Below are positions 9,053-19,711 of a stretch of 64,000 nt of DNA, piece by piece (the first letter of the stretch is position 1; each line of letters opens with the position of its first letter). Made by a program: the position numbers and the translations under genes. The stretch is from Deinococcus aquaedulcis (GTDB taxonomy: Bacteria > Deinococcota > Deinococci > Deinococcales > Deinococcaceae), in the NCBI RefSeq assembly GCF_019693445.1, contig NZ_JAHRBL010000003.1, positions 1 to 64,000 on the forward strand, read 5' to 3'. The notes beneath the pieces are model-generated. The model was given only the letters and a program-made list of their open reading frames with translations. It searched no databases and was not told the origin of the DNA.

Positions 9053-9740
9053 AATCAACCTGCTGCCCCAGCAGTACCGCAAGCAGGCCGAGCCCAACGC
9101 CTGGATTCCTGCCGCCATCGGTGTGGCTGTGGTCACAGGGCTGGCCCTGCTGGCTGGCGAGATCGCCACCGGCACCCGCTCGGGCGAACTGCGCAAGCAG
9201 CTCGATGCCCTGAACGGCGAGGCGGCAGCCCTGGCCCCAGCGAACGCCGAATTTGTGCAGCTCACGCAGCAGAAGACGCAGCTGGAGCAGGTGACTGGCG
9301 TGGCCCAGCAACTGCGCGCCAGCAAAACCTACTGGACCAACGATCTGGCGGCCTTCACGGCGCAACTGCCCACGGGCAGTGGCGTGGCCCTGCAGAGCAT
9401 GAGCATCAAGGCGGTGGATGCCAATGCTCTGGGCTCGTTGCAGCAGAATGGGGTCTACACCGGCAAGAATGTGACCCGCGAAATTGACCTGACGGGCAAC
9501 GCCAGCAGCCAGCAGGCGGTAGTGAACTTCCTGCGCACTTTTGAAAACAGCCCCAATTTCGGGGTGAACTTCCGCAGCCTGCAAAGCGAGGGGGACACCG
9601 GGCGCTACACCTTTAGCGCCTCGGTGGGCATCGTTCAGGCCAATGCCCCGGCGCCGGCAGAGACCCCAGCCGCACCCGGGACGACCCCCCCCCCGCCCAG
9701 TGCACCAGCGGGCACCACGGGAGGCGACAGTGTCAACTAA
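9045..9740 (+). CDS. pilN: Pilus assembly protein PilN
   Basis: A 231-residue protein that begins with the PilM-binding motif VEINLLPQQYR, followed by one membrane helix at about 21-41, a coiled-coil stretch, a ferredoxin-like periplasmic domain and a proline-rich tail. The start is GTG, overlapping the end of pilM, which implies translational coupling. PilN pairs with PilO in the inner membrane. Confidence 0.9.
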
Positions 9741-10374
9741 GCTTGCCCCGCGCAACATCTTTCTGCTGGTGCTGGCCGCCTGCCTGATTATAGGTGCGCT
9801 GTGGTACACCATGCGCTTTCAGGCCCGCCAGGCCGAAATCAGCCAATTGCAGACTGAACTCGACAGCGTCAATGCCCGCGTGCTGACCCTGCGCGCCAAC
9901 GCGGCGCGTCTGCCCACCCTGCGCGAAGAGGTCGCCAAGCTGACCCAGGAGCAACAGGTGTTCCTGGCGGCACTGCCTCAGACCGCGAACTACAACGCCG
10001 TGCTGGACGAGGTGCGCCTGAATGCCAGCGCTGCCGGTGCGACCATGAGCGGCTTTACTGTGCAGAGTGGCAACACCGCCAGCCTGCCGGCAGGCGTGCG
10101 GCCTATCAACCTGAACCTGAGTGTCAGTGGGCGTTTTAACGAACTGTTCCGGCTGCTGCGCTCGCTGGAGACCATGAACCGCTTCTCCACCGTGACCTCC
10201 GTGAACCTGCAGCTGCCCGCTGCCACCAGCCTGGACCCGCGCCTGGAAAGCACCATGGGCCTGACGGTCTACACCTTTGACCCTACCCAGGCGGCCACCA
10301 GCCCAGCTGGCACGCCTGACGCGCCCAACGCCGCCCCTGCGGCGCCGGCGGCGCCTGCCGGAGGCACCCAGTGA
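9730..10374 (+). CDS. pilO: Pilus assembly protein PilO
   Basis: A 214-residue bitopic membrane protein: helix at about 9-27, a periplasmic coiled coil (QAEISQLQTELDSV onward), then a ferredoxin-like domain and an Ala/Pro tail. The GTG start at 9730 is preceded by GGAGG and overlaps the last codons of pilN; the longer upstream frame runs through pilN and was rejected. It forms the alignment complex with PilN. Confidence 0.87.
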   Translation: MSTKLAPRNIFLLVLAACLIIGALWYTMRFQARQAEISQLQTELDSVNARVLTLRANAARLPTLREEVAKLTQEQQVFLAALPQTANYNAVLDEVRLNASAAGATMSGFTVQSGNTASLPAGVRPINLNLSVSGRFNELFRLLRSLETMNRFSTVTSVNLQLPAATSLDPRLESTMGLTVYTFDPTQAATSPAGTPDAPNAAPAAPAAPAGGTQ

Positions 10375-11621
10375 CCCGCGCGCCCGTCAAGCTCTCCCGC
10401 GAAATGAAGGTGCTGCTGGGCCTGCTGCTGCTCGTGGCGGCCATCAGCCTGTGGTATTTCCTGACCAGCCAGCGTTCAGGCACGGACGATCTGACGGCCA
10501 CCCAGCCGCCCGTCACCACCGACCCAGGCGCGACGGTCCCGGTGACCCCTACCCCCGGAGGCACCGAAAACGAACCGACCGGCGTGCAGCCCGACGGCCA
10601 GGTGGACGTGGAGGTGATCCCGCCCTTCCCCACTGAAGCCGCCCCCGACCCGGACGCGGCCCCTGAAGACGTGCCCCCGACCCCCGGCGGAATCAACCCG
10701 GACACCGCGCTGGCCTCGGTGCCGGGCAGCAACCCCTTCCGGCCCCTGGCGGTCAACGCGCAGGACCAGGGCAACGCGGGAGGCACCACCCCTGCGGCCA
10801 CCACCCCAGTGCCCGGGCCCGTGGCGACCACTCCCACACCCCAGCCCACGCCCAACGTCACCCCCATTACCTCCACGGGCGGCGCCCTGGGCCTGAGCCC
10901 GGTGGCAGGAAGCGCGGGCGACAGCAGCGGCAGCAGCAGTGGCCCCATTCCCGTGCCCCAGATTCCCGGCGGCAATGGCCAGACCAGCGCGGGCAGCGGT
11001 CCCGTGGATGTCATCCCACTGCCCACCGTGGACGGCCCCGTGGTGGTGGGCGGTCCGGGCACCGGCGCGAACGGCGCTGGCGGCACCGCCAGCGGCGCCA
11101 ATAGCAGCAACGCCGGGGGCAGCAACAGCAGCGGCGCCAACAGTGGCGCGCCTGCCCCCCGCCCCCCAGCGCCCCCTGTGGCCGGCGTGAGCGTCCCCAG
11201 CGTGACCCGTCTTCCCTCGGCCACCCCGGCGGCGCCCGGCGCAGGTGCCCCTGGCACCAGCCCCAGCGGCACACCCGGCGTCAATGGTGCGGCCGGCGCA
11301 GGCACCTCGCCTGCCACGGCGGCCCCCACGCCCGGCACCCCCCAGGTCATTACCGATCTGAGCGCGCCGCCTGCCGCTGGCGGTACGGCGGCCCCCACCA
11401 ATGCGCTGGACACCTTCGTGCAGACGCAGCAACTGGCCTTTAACGCGGTGGTGCTGGGCCCGGTGAACACCGCCATCTTCCGCAGCAAGGACGGCTTTGT
11501 GGTGGTGTCGGTGGGCCAGACCCTGCCCGATACCCAGGTGACGGTCAAGGAAGTCACCGCCACGGGCGCGACCCTGAGCCTGGGCAACAACACGACGACA
11601 CTCGAACTGGAAAAAAGGTGA
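10371..11621 (+). CDS. pilW: Pilus assembly protein, PilW/PilP position
   Basis: A 416-residue protein with an N-terminal membrane helix (MKVLLGLLLLVAAISLWYFL), about 270 residues of low-complexity Pro/Gly/Ser/Thr/Asn linker, and a C-terminal beta domain (about 345-416, FNAVVLGPVNTAIF and VVVSVGQTLPD) like the secretin-binding domain of PilP. In Thermus the gene in this position between pilO and pilQ is pilW. The start GTG overlaps the pilO stop (GTGA). The long linker could span the wide Deinococcus envelope; that is inference. Confidence 0.75.
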   Translation: MTRAPVKLSREMKVLLGLLLLVAAISLWYFLTSQRSGTDDLTATQPPVTTDPGATVPVTPTPGGTENEPTGVQPDGQVDVEVIPPFPTEAAPDPDAAPEDVPPTPGGINPDTALASVPGSNPFRPLAVNAQDQGNAGGTTPAATTPVPGPVATTPTPQPTPNVTPITSTGGALGLSPVAGSAGDSSGSSSGPIPVPQIPGGNGQTSAGSGPVDVIPLPTVDGPVVVGGPGTGANGAGGTASGANSSNAGGSNSSGANSGAPAPRPPAPPVAGVSVPSVTRLPSATPAAPGAGAPGTSPSGTPGVNGAAGAGTSPATAAPTPGTPQVITDLSAPPAAGGTAAPTNALDTFVQTQQLAFNAVVLGPVNTAIFRSKDGFVVVSVGQTLPDTQVTVKEVTATGATLSLGNNTTTLELEKR

Positions 11622-11624
11622 GCC

Positions 11625-13673
11625 ATGACTAAACGCTTCGCATCCCTCCTGCTGACCGCCGCGCTGGGCATGGCCGCCGCGCAGACCGCTGGCCCGGCCG
11701 CGCCCGTATCCCCCGCCGCCGCCGATCCCTCGCTCTCCGGGGCCAACGTGACCATCGAGATTGGCCGCTACGGCGGGCCGCTCTCCAGCCTGCTGGCGGC
11801 GCTGGCCAAGTCGGCTGGGTACGGCTTGATTCTGGATACGAACGTGGACGCCCTGCCGGGTGCGGGCAACACGGCGAGCCCCGACGCCGCCGGCACCGGC
11901 ACGGCGACGGGCACCCCAGCCACGGGCACAGCGCCCAGCGCGGCCGGCACGGCCACTGCGCGGCCCATCGTGTACTCCTTCCAGAACAAGCCCTTCAACG
12001 AGGTCTGGCCCCTCTTGATGGACGTGTACGGCCTGAGCTACGACGTGCTGCAACTGGGCGGCCAGCCAGTGCTGCGCGTGAGCAACACGCCGATTCAGCG
12101 CACGATCACGCTCCGAAACGCCGACGCCACGCAGGCGGCCCAGCAGGTCAAGCTCTTTTTCGGCACCCCCACCTACAGCGAAACCCCGCAGCGCGACGCC
12201 CAGGGCAACACCGTAGGGGTTACGCGCACCCTGGTGGATGTGAAGCTGGACTCCCCGACCCTGCGCATCGTGCCCGACGTGCGCAGCAACGCCGTGATCG
12301 TGCGCGGCACCAACAAAGAGGTGGCGGAAGTCACGCGCCTGCTGGGCCAGCTGGACACCAGCGCGGCGGCGCCCACCACCACGGGCACCGCCCCCTCGGC
12401 CGAAACGCAGACCGTGCAGCGCGTCTACGCCGTGCGCGGTGCCCAGGCGGATATCACGGCCCTGCTGGCCGCGCAGTACCCCGGCCTGAAGGTGACCCCT
12501 GTGGGCCAGACCGGCCAGCTGGTGATCACCGGGCCGCAAAACCAGCTGGATGCCGCCCTGACTCTGCTGGGGCAGGTGGACCGTCCCGCCCCCTCTGTAA
12601 CCAGCGCGCAGATTACGCAGCGCGTCTTCCAGCTGGTCAACGCCAGCGCCGAGGAAGTCAAGGCCACTCTGGAAGGCACCCTGGCGCGCGACGTCACCAG
12701 CACGGCCAACACGCCCGGCAGCGGCACGACCTCCAGCACATCGGTGAGCACCTCGGTCACGACGGGCACAGGGACTGGGACGGGCACGGGCACCACGCCC
12801 AGTGCCCAGGCGCCCACGCCGTCCGCTGCCCAGGCCAACGCGGTCACCATCATTGCCGACAAGCGCACCAACACCCTGATCGTGCGCGGCACACCCGATC
12901 AGGTCACACAGGTGGCCGAGCTGATTCCGCAGCTGGACCAGCGCGTACCGCAGATCAACGTGCAGGTGCGCATTCAGGAAATCACCGAGCGCGCCGCGCG
13001 CAGCCTCGGTGTGAACCTGCGTGCGGGCTTCGGGGGCTTCACGGTGTCCACCAGCGGCGGCACCGGGCTGGCGGCGTCCTTTGACCCCACCCAGAGCCTG
13101 ATTGGCTTTAACCTGGGCGCGACCCTGAACACCCTGCAAAACCAGGGCCTGAGCAAGAGCGTGTACGACGGCAGCATCACCATGCAGAGCGGCCAGCGCT
13201 CGCTGGGGGCTTCGGGCGATACGCAGAACGCGTCAAGCACCGCTGCCGCCACCATCAAGAGCGGCGGACGCCTGGAAGTGAACATTCCCTCGGCAGCGGC
13301 CAACGTGCAGGCCATTCAGAAGCAGATCGATTATGGCGTGAACCTGGACTTCTATAGCCCCCAGGTGGCCCCCGACGGCACCATCACCCTGCGCGTGCGC
13401 GGGCAGGTCAACGCGCTGCAAACGGCCATCAACGCCAGCACGCTGCCCAACCTGCTGCAGTTCACCAACAGCGAGGCCCAGACCACGCTGACCTTCAAGA
13501 ATGGCGAAACGCTGCTGCTCAGCGGCCTGCTGGCCACCAAGGAATCCACCACGAACGCCGGTGTGCCGTTCCTGTCCAGCATTCCGGTGGTGGGCGCGCT
13601 GTTCGGCAACCAGAGCACCACGCGCGAGCAGACCCAGCTGCTGGTGGTCATCACCGGCAACATCGTTCGCTGA
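11625..13673 (+). CDS. pilQ: Type IV pilus secretin PilQ
   Basis: A 682-residue outer-membrane secretin. A signal peptide ends near AAAQ, several N-domains follow (for example TITLRNADATQAAQQV and RVFQLVNASAEEVKATL) separated by Ser/Thr/Gly linkers, and the C-terminal secretin core begins at VPQINVQVRIQEI. It ends with the secretin signature VPFLSSIPVVGALFG. It forms the channel for the pilus and incoming DNA. It is translationally close to pilW (3-base gap), and a terminator-like hairpin follows. Confidence 0.93.
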   Translation: MTKRFASLLLTAALGMAAAQTAGPAAPVSPAAADPSLSGANVTIEIGRYGGPLSSLLAALAKSAGYGLILDTNVDALPGAGNTASPDAAGTGTATGTPATGTAPSAAGTATARPIVYSFQNKPFNEVWPLLMDVYGLSYDVLQLGGQPVLRVSNTPIQRTITLRNADATQAAQQVKLFFGTPTYSETPQRDAQGNTVGVTRTLVDVKLDSPTLRIVPDVRSNAVIVRGTNKEVAEVTRLLGQLDTSAAAPTTTGTAPSAETQTVQRVYAVRGAQADITALLAAQYPGLKVTPVGQTGQLVITGPQNQLDAALTLLGQVDRPAPSVTSAQITQRVFQLVNASAEEVKATLEGTLARDVTSTANTPGSGTTSSTSVSTSVTTGTGTGTGTGTTPSAQAPTPSAAQANAVTIIADKRTNTLIVRGTPDQVTQVAELIPQLDQRVPQINVQVRIQEITERAARSLGVNLRAGFGGFTVSTSGGTGLAASFDPTQSLIGFNLGATLNTLQNQGLSKSVYDGSITMQSGQRSLGASGDTQNASSTAAATIKSGGRLEVNIPSAAANVQAIQKQIDYGVNLDFYSPQVAPDGTITLRVRGQVNALQTAINASTLPNLLQFTNSEAQTTLTFKNGETLLLSGLLATKESTTNAGVPFLSSIPVVGALFGNQSTTREQTQLLVVITGNIVR

Positions 13674-13682
13674 CCCCCTCTT

Positions 13683-13722
13683 GCCCCCGCCGCGCTCCCT
13701 TCACCGGGGGCGCGTTTGTTTG
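13683..13722 (+). terminator. Terminator after pilQ
   Basis: GCCCCCG (13683-13689) pairs with CGGGGGC (13705-13711), followed by a T-rich tail (GCGTTTGTTTG). It ends the pil operon. Confidence 0.65.
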
Positions 13723-13768
13723 TGCAGGGAGCGCCGCCCAGCCTGGCACGCGCGCTACAGTCGCCCCC

Positions 13769-14917
<1,149 letters not shown>

Positions 14918-15074
14918 AGGCCGCGTGTTCAGCGACGCGGCGGGTGAGCCGCCCCCCACCGACTGGCAGGCCCGCCTGGACTGGGCCCTGAACACCGAAC
15001 TGCGCGGCCCTGGCCCGGTGCCAGAGGGTGCGCCCGTCACGCCGCCCGGGGAGGACTGCCGTACACTGTCCCCC

Positions 15075-15677
15075 ATGTTCAGTTCCGGCCTGATTGAGCG
15101 CCCGGTGTCGTGGGTGGCGCTGGCGGGCTTTATGGGCACGGGCAAAAGCCGCATCGGCTGGGAACTGTCGCGCGCCCTGGCGCTGCATTTTGTGGACACC
15201 GACAAGCTGATCACCCGCGTGGTGGGCAAAAGCATCCCCGAGGTCTTTGCCCAGGAGGGCGAGGGCTACTTCCGCGCCTGCGAGCACGAGGTGGTGCGGC
15301 GCGTGACGCGGCTGGAACACGCGGTGATCAGCCTGGGAGGCGGCACATTCATCAACGAGGACAACCGCCACGAACTGCTGGAACGCGGCCCGGTGGTGGT
15401 GCTGTGGGCCAGCCCCGAAACGGTCTACCAGCGCACCAAGCACAGTGACCGCCCCCTGCTGCGCGCCGAGGATCCGCTGTCCAAAATCCGCACCCTGATG
15501 CACGAGCGAGAGCCGGTCTACCGCCAGGGCACCATCCATGTGCACAGCGACGGCCGCCCCAGCGAGGAGATTGTCGAGGAGATCATCGAGCGTCTGTGGG
15601 CCTGGGCCGACGTGCAGCAAGCGTGGGCCGATGCCGGCCCCGAGCGGCCCGAGCTGGGGGACCGTGCGGCGGATTGA
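15075..15677 (+). CDS. aroK: Shikimate kinase AroK
   Basis: A 200-residue P-loop kinase that phosphorylates shikimate. The Walker A GFMGTGKS is at about 18-25, followed by [18 protein letters not shown] and SLGGGTFI, all typical of the family. An upstream in-frame GTG at 14925 would add 50 residues, but ATG 15075 has TACACT (15062-15067) 7 bases upstream and gives the family length, so I chose it. It overlaps aroB by 14 bases. Confidence 0.92.
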   Translation: MFSSGLIERPVSWVALAGFMGTGKSRIGWELSRALALHFVDTDKLITRVVGKSIPEVFAQEGEGYFRACEHEVVRRVTRLEHAVISLGGGTFINEDNRHELLERGPVVVLWASPETVYQRTKHSDRPLLRAEDPLSKIRTLMHEREPVYRQGTIHVHSDGRPSEEIVEEIIERLWAWADVQQAWADAGPERPELGDRAAD

Positions 15678-16731
15678 GGTGGGCGGCGCCTCGCCCTACA
15701 CCGTGCAGGTGGGCGCTGGGCTGCTGGGCACGCTTCAGGTGCCCGGGCGCCACACCGCCCTGATTCATCCGGTGGACCTGCCCCCGGCGTTCGTGGCGGC
15801 GGTGCAGGCGGCCACGCAGCCGGTGGTCACCATCCCCGTCCCCGCCCGCGACGACTGCAAGACGATGGCGGTGCTGAGTGGGGTGCTCTCGGCGCTGGCG
15901 GGCGCGAACATTCCGCGCGACGGCGCCGTGATCGGCCTGGGCGGCGGCGCGGCCACCGATCTGGCGGGCTTTGCGGCGGCCAGCTACCTGCGCGGCGTGG
16001 CCTTTTACACGGCGCCCACCACCCTGCTGGGCATGGTGGACGCGGCGGTGGGCGGCAAAACCGGCGTGAACCTGCCCGAAGGCAAGAATCTGGTGGGCGC
16101 GTTCTGGCCCCCGAAAGCCGTGTGGTGCGACACCGAGACGCTGTCCACCCTGCCCGGCGCCGTGTTCCGCGAGGGCGCTGCCGAGGCGTACAAACACGGC
16201 CTGATCGCCGACCCTAGTCTGCTGGAACGTGTTCTCTCTCCTGATTTCCGTCCCGGTGGCCCTGGCCTGCAGGACACCCTGGCCGACGCCATTGCCGTCA
16301 AGGCGGGCGTGGTCACCCGCGACCTGACGGAGCAGGGCGAGCGGGCCTTTTTGAACTTCGGGCACACGCTGGCCCACGCGCTGGAAGCGGTGACGCACCA
16401 CGCCCTGTCGCACGGCGAGGCGGTGGCTTACGGGATGCACTACGCCGCCCGGCTTTCCCGCGCCCTGGGCGGCGCCGACCTGACCGCCCACACCCTGGCG
16501 TTCCTGCACTGGCAGCGGCCCCAGCCCCTGCCCCCCCTGACCTACGACGACGTGGCCCCCTACATGGCCCGCGACAAGAAGGCCGATGCCGAGGGCGTGC
16601 GCTTTGTGCTGCTGCGTGGCCTTGCCCAGCCGTATCTGGCGCGGGTGCCAGAAGGGGTACTGCGGGCGGAGTTTGAAGGGTGGGAAAAAGAGGTGCGCGG
16701 GTTGCGGAAAGCGGAGGACGGGGAAGGCTGA
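15664..16731 (+). CDS. aroB: 3-dehydroquinate synthase AroB
   Basis: A 355-residue NAD- and zinc-dependent enzyme, second step of the shikimate pathway. [30 protein letters not shown] and the metal-ligand region [11 protein letters not shown] are clear. The GTG start at 15664 follows GGGGGA and lies within the aroK 3' end, so translation is likely coupled. The upstream frame extension lies wholly inside aroK and was rejected. Confidence 0.93.
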   Translation: MRRIEVGGASPYTVQVGAGLLGTLQVPGRHTALIHPVDLPPAFVAAVQAATQPVVTIPVPARDDCKTMAVLSGVLSALAGANIPRDGAVIGLGGGAATDLAGFAAASYLRGVAFYTAPTTLLGMVDAAVGGKTGVNLPEGKNLVGAFWPPKAVWCDTETLSTLPGAVFREGAAEAYKHGLIADPSLLERVLSPDFRPGGPGLQDTLADAIAVKAGVVTRDLTEQGERAFLNFGHTLAHALEAVTHHALSHGEAVAYGMHYAARLSRALGGADLTAHTLAFLHWQRPQPLPPLTYDDVAPYMARDKKADAEGVRFVLLRGLAQPYLARVPEGVLRAEFEGWEKEVRGLRKAEDGEG

Positions 16732-16828
16732 GGGCCGCCAGTTTGTATGGCGGCCCCTACTCCATCTCTGGGCCTGAGCGCTCAACATCTCCCGCGCACT
16801 GCCTCCTGCACACTGCTACCCTCCTCTC

Positions 16829-17254
16829 ATGCTGCTCGTGCTGAACGGCCCCAATCTGAACCGCCTTGGCCTGCGTGAACCGGGCGTGTACGGCTCGCAG
16901 ACGCTCGAAGACCTGGAGCGGCAGTGTGAGGCCTGGGGCGCAGAGCTGGGTCAGTCGGTCACCTGCCGCCAGAGCAACTACGAAGGCCAGCTGGTGGAAT
17001 GGGTGCAGGACGCCGAGGAGCACGGCTTTACCGGCATCGTGATCAACCCAGGCGCCCTCACGCACTATTCCTACGCCCTGCGCGACGCGATTGCCGGGCA
17101 GCGCGTGCCGGTGGTGGAAGTGCACATCAGCAACGTGGACGCCCGCGAGGAATTCCGGCACCAGAGCGTGACGGCCGCCGTCTGCCGGGGCAAGATCAGT
17201 GGCCTGGGCTTCCTGGGCTACCGGCTGGGAATGGAGGCGCTGGTAGAGGGGTGA
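16829..17254 (+). CDS. aroQ: Type II 3-dehydroquinate dehydratase AroQ
   Basis: A 141-residue protein, full length for the type II family, which forms dodecamers and dehydrates 3-dehydroquinate. NGPNLNRLG, the flexible-loop tyrosine in GVYG, NPGALTHYS, and VEVHISN with the catalytic histidine are all present. TACCCT (16817-16822) lies 6 bases before ATG, another leaderless arrangement, so it may have its own promoter although it follows aroB by only 97 bases. Confidence 0.93.
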   Translation: MLLVLNGPNLNRLGLREPGVYGSQTLEDLERQCEAWGAELGQSVTCRQSNYEGQLVEWVQDAEEHGFTGIVINPGALTHYSYALRDAIAGQRVPVVEVHISNVDAREEFRHQSVTAAVCRGKISGLGFLGYRLGMEALVEG

Positions 17255-17493
17255 GCAAGAGGTTCGCCTGCCCCTGCTGCGGCTTTCTCACCCTGGCGAC
17301 GCTTGGGGAATATGAGGTCTGCCCGGTGTGCTTCTGGGAAGACCAAACCGACTGTGCGCTCAAACCCGATGAGCTGAGCGAAGCCAACGGTCTCTCGCTG
17401 TCACAGGCCCGGCTTCACTTCAACCGATATGGTGCCTGTGAGCCTGGCCTTGCGGCCCATGTCCGTCTGCCCTTGCCACACGAACTCCCGTGA
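17251..17493 (+). CDS. CPCC-family cysteine-rich protein
   Basis: An 80-residue protein with CPCCGFLTL near the start and CPVCFWED about 20 residues later, the paired knuckles of a zinc-binding ribbon (CPCC family). The start GTG overlaps the aroQ stop (GTGA), so it is coupled to aroQ. Its function is not known; it is probably a small cytoplasmic zinc protein. Confidence 0.75.
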   Translation: MSKRFACPCCGFLTLATLGEYEVCPVCFWEDQTDCALKPDELSEANGLSLSQARLHFNRYGACEPGLAAHVRLPLPHELP

Positions 17494-17656
17494 ACCGCTT
17501 GCCCCGCTTCCCCCCTTTCTGATACCTTGGCCTTTAGTGTCTTGTGCTTGGTAGGGCACGGGGCGACCGGGAGGCACCCGGACACGCACGCTAGTTTCTT
17601 CCCCCGAAAACGCGGGGCGTGTCGCAGCCAAATTCCCTTCTGTATGGAGTTTCACG

Positions 17657-18081
17657 GTGAAAACCTACATCCCCAAAAATGACGAGCAGAACTGGGTCGT
17701 CGTGGACGCCGCCAACGTGCCCCTGGGCCGTCTGGCCACCCTGATCGCCAGCCGTATCCGTGGCAAGCACCGCCCCGACTTCACCCCCAACATGATCCAG
17801 GGTGACTTCGTGGTCGTGATCAACGCCCAGCAGGTCGCCCTGACCGGCAACAAGCTGGACGGCAAGGTCTACACCCGCTACACCGGCTACCAGGGTGGCC
17901 TGAAGACCGAAACCGCCCGTCAGGCGCTGGCCAAGCACCCCGAGCGCGTCATTGAGCACGCCGTGTTCGGCATGCTGCCCAAGGGCCGTCAGGGCCGCGC
18001 CATGCACAGCCGCCTGAAGGTCTACGCCGGCGAAACGCACCCCCACGCGGCTCAGAAGCCCCAGACCCTCGAGGTTAAATA

Positions 18082-18082
<1 letters not shown>
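17657..18082 (+). CDS. rplM: 50S ribosomal protein L13
   Basis: A 141-residue L13 with [24 protein letters not shown] and the signature [15 protein letters not shown]. The start is GTG with GGAG 7-8 bases upstream. It is followed directly by rpsI (stop and next ATG overlap in TAATG), the conserved rplM-rpsI pair. D. radiodurans L13 has been described as longer at the N-terminus, so a more upstream start is possible but not visible here. Confidence 0.95.
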
Positions 18083-18483
<401 letters not shown>

Positions 18484-18500
18484 TCCTTTCCCGCCCCCTG

Positions 18501-18528
18501 CCCCCCTTCTTCGCGGAGGGGGGTTTTT
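18501..18528 (+). terminator. Terminator of rplM-rpsI
   Basis: A strong GC stem (CCCCCCTTC... with ...GAGGGGGG, 18501-18523) is followed by TTTTT, a classic intrinsic terminator. Confidence 0.85.
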
Positions 18529-18574
18529 CCTGTCGCGGAAGCCGTACGCTGCTTCCGTGCCCAAGGAGGTGTTC

Positions 18575-19168
18575 GTGACCCCATCCAATCCGGCCATGAC
18601 CGTGCCTTCGCCCACCTCGGCGGCCCCCGAAGGCGTGACGCTGGTGATCACCGAGCGGGTGCGCCCGTCGCAGGTGGAGCCCTACGAAAGCTGGGCACGC
18701 GGGGTGCATGCCCTGCTGGCGCAGCAGCCCGGCTTTCTGGGCCTGCACGTGCTGCGTGACCCCTCTGGCCCCGTGCCCGAGTACATCACCCTGCTGCGCT
18801 TCGCCACGCAGGAGGCGCTGGACGCCTGGCGGGCCAACCCGGCCTACGCGGCGGCCCTGCGCGAGTTGCCCAGCTTTACAGCGTCCGATGTGGACTACCG
18901 CGAAGCGCGCGGCCTGGAGGCGTGGTTCGACCTGCCCGGCAGCCTGCCGGCCCCGCCACTGTGGAAGAACATCGTGGTGGGCTTTGTGGGCGTCTACCCC
19001 CTGATTCTGCTGTTCAGCTACCTGTGCGGCTTTTTCACGAAAGGCTGGCCCTGGTGGGCGGCGATCATTCCGTCGGCGTTTCTGGCCACCGTATTCCTGA
19101 ACTGGCCGGTGCTGCCGCTGCTGTCGCGGCTGCTGCGGCGCTGGCTGTATCCGGCTCAGGCTCGCTGA
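18575..19168 (+). CDS. Membrane-anchored antibiotic-biosynthesis-monooxygenase-fold protein
   Basis: A 197-residue protein. Residues about 10-110 resemble the dimeric ferredoxin-like ABM fold (TLVITERVRPSQVEPYE, QQPGFLGLHVLRDP, FATQEALDAWR). Two membrane helices follow (IVVGFVGVYPLILLFSYL and AAIIPSAFLATVFLNW). Fusions of this type belong to COG3224 and have no firm function. The GTG at 18575 follows a perfect AAGGAGG (18563-18569), so it is preferred to the upstream GTG at 18557. Confidence 0.75.
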   Translation: MTPSNPAMTVPSPTSAAPEGVTLVITERVRPSQVEPYESWARGVHALLAQQPGFLGLHVLRDPSGPVPEYITLLRFATQEALDAWRANPAYAAALRELPSFTASDVDYREARGLEAWFDLPGSLPAPPLWKNIVVGFVGVYPLILLFSYLCGFFTKGWPWWAAIIPSAFLATVFLNWPVLPLLSRLLRRWLYPAQAR

Positions 19169-19181
19169 ACCGGGCTATCGG

Positions 19182-19230
19182 CGATGGGCCATGAGCTGTG
19201 GGGCAACCCCCCACAGCTCATGGCCCATCG
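19182..19230. terminator. Perfect 22-bp hairpin between convergent genes
   Basis: 19182-19203 and 19209-19230 are exact inverted repeats around CAACC. The position between convergent genes fits a bidirectional terminator. The stem is unusually long and perfect. Confidence 0.7.
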
Positions 19231-19241
19231 CTCATCGCCCC

Positions 19242-19709
19242 TCAGGTCCAGGTGCCGTTCACTTCACGCACGTGCAGGGTGGCGCCGTCGGCAGCCACGA
19301 TCAGCACGCGGGCGCCTTCAGGGGTGTCGGGGCCCGTAACGCGCCACTCGCCGTCGCCCACGCGCACGCGGCCCACGCCATTTTCGATGGCGCGGGTGAC
19401 CACCACGGTCTGCCCCACCAAGCGGTGCGAACCCTGGTTCAGGCGCTCGGCTTCGGGGGAATCGGGGAGCAGCCGGGCCATGTAGCGGCGGCCCAGCACC
19501 ACCGCCACCACGCTGAGCACCGCAAAGAGCAGCAGTTGCACCGCCACCGGCAGCGGCAGCACGAACACCAGCAGCCCCAGGGCAAAGGCCGCCAGCGCCA
19601 GCCACACGAAGAAAACGCCGGGGGCCGCCACCTCCAGCATCAGCAGCAGGGCGCCCAGCACCCACCAGTGCCAGGGCGCCACGCGGTTCAGGGTGGGCCA
19701 CCAGTCCAC
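19242..19709 (-). CDS. NfeD-family membrane protein
   Basis: A 155-residue protein with three hydrophobic helices in the first 75 residues (WHWWVLGALLLMLEVAAPG, then VVFVWLALAAFALG-like and VAVQLLLFAVLSVVAVVLG) and a C-terminal OB-fold domain (LVGQTVVVTRAIENGVGRVRV). Short NfeD proteins are partners of SPFH proteins such as QmcA and organise membrane microdomains. It lies 2 bases downstream of the qmcA-like gene in one operon, which is the usual arrangement. Confidence 0.85.
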   Translation of the reverse strand: MDWWPTLNRVAPWHWWVLGALLLMLEVAAPGVFFVWLALAAFALGLLVFVLPLPVAVQLLLFAVLSVVAVVLGRRYMARLLPDSPEAERLNQGSHRLVGQTVVVTRAIENGVGRVRVGDGEWRVTGPDTPEGARVLIVAADGATLHVREVNGTWT

Positions 19710-19711
19710 CG

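Noticed and set aside
12770..12810. CRISPR-like or tandem repeat in pilQ (runs of ACGGGCAC)
   Set aside because: It is a coding low-complexity Thr/Gly linker; there are no spacers or unit structure.
10476..13139. Very long minus-strand frame opposite pilW-pilQ, and similar ones opposite trmFO, purH and PilM
   Set aside because: High GC leaves few stop codons on the antisense strand. The products are His-, Gly- and Ala-rich shadows of well-supported genes.
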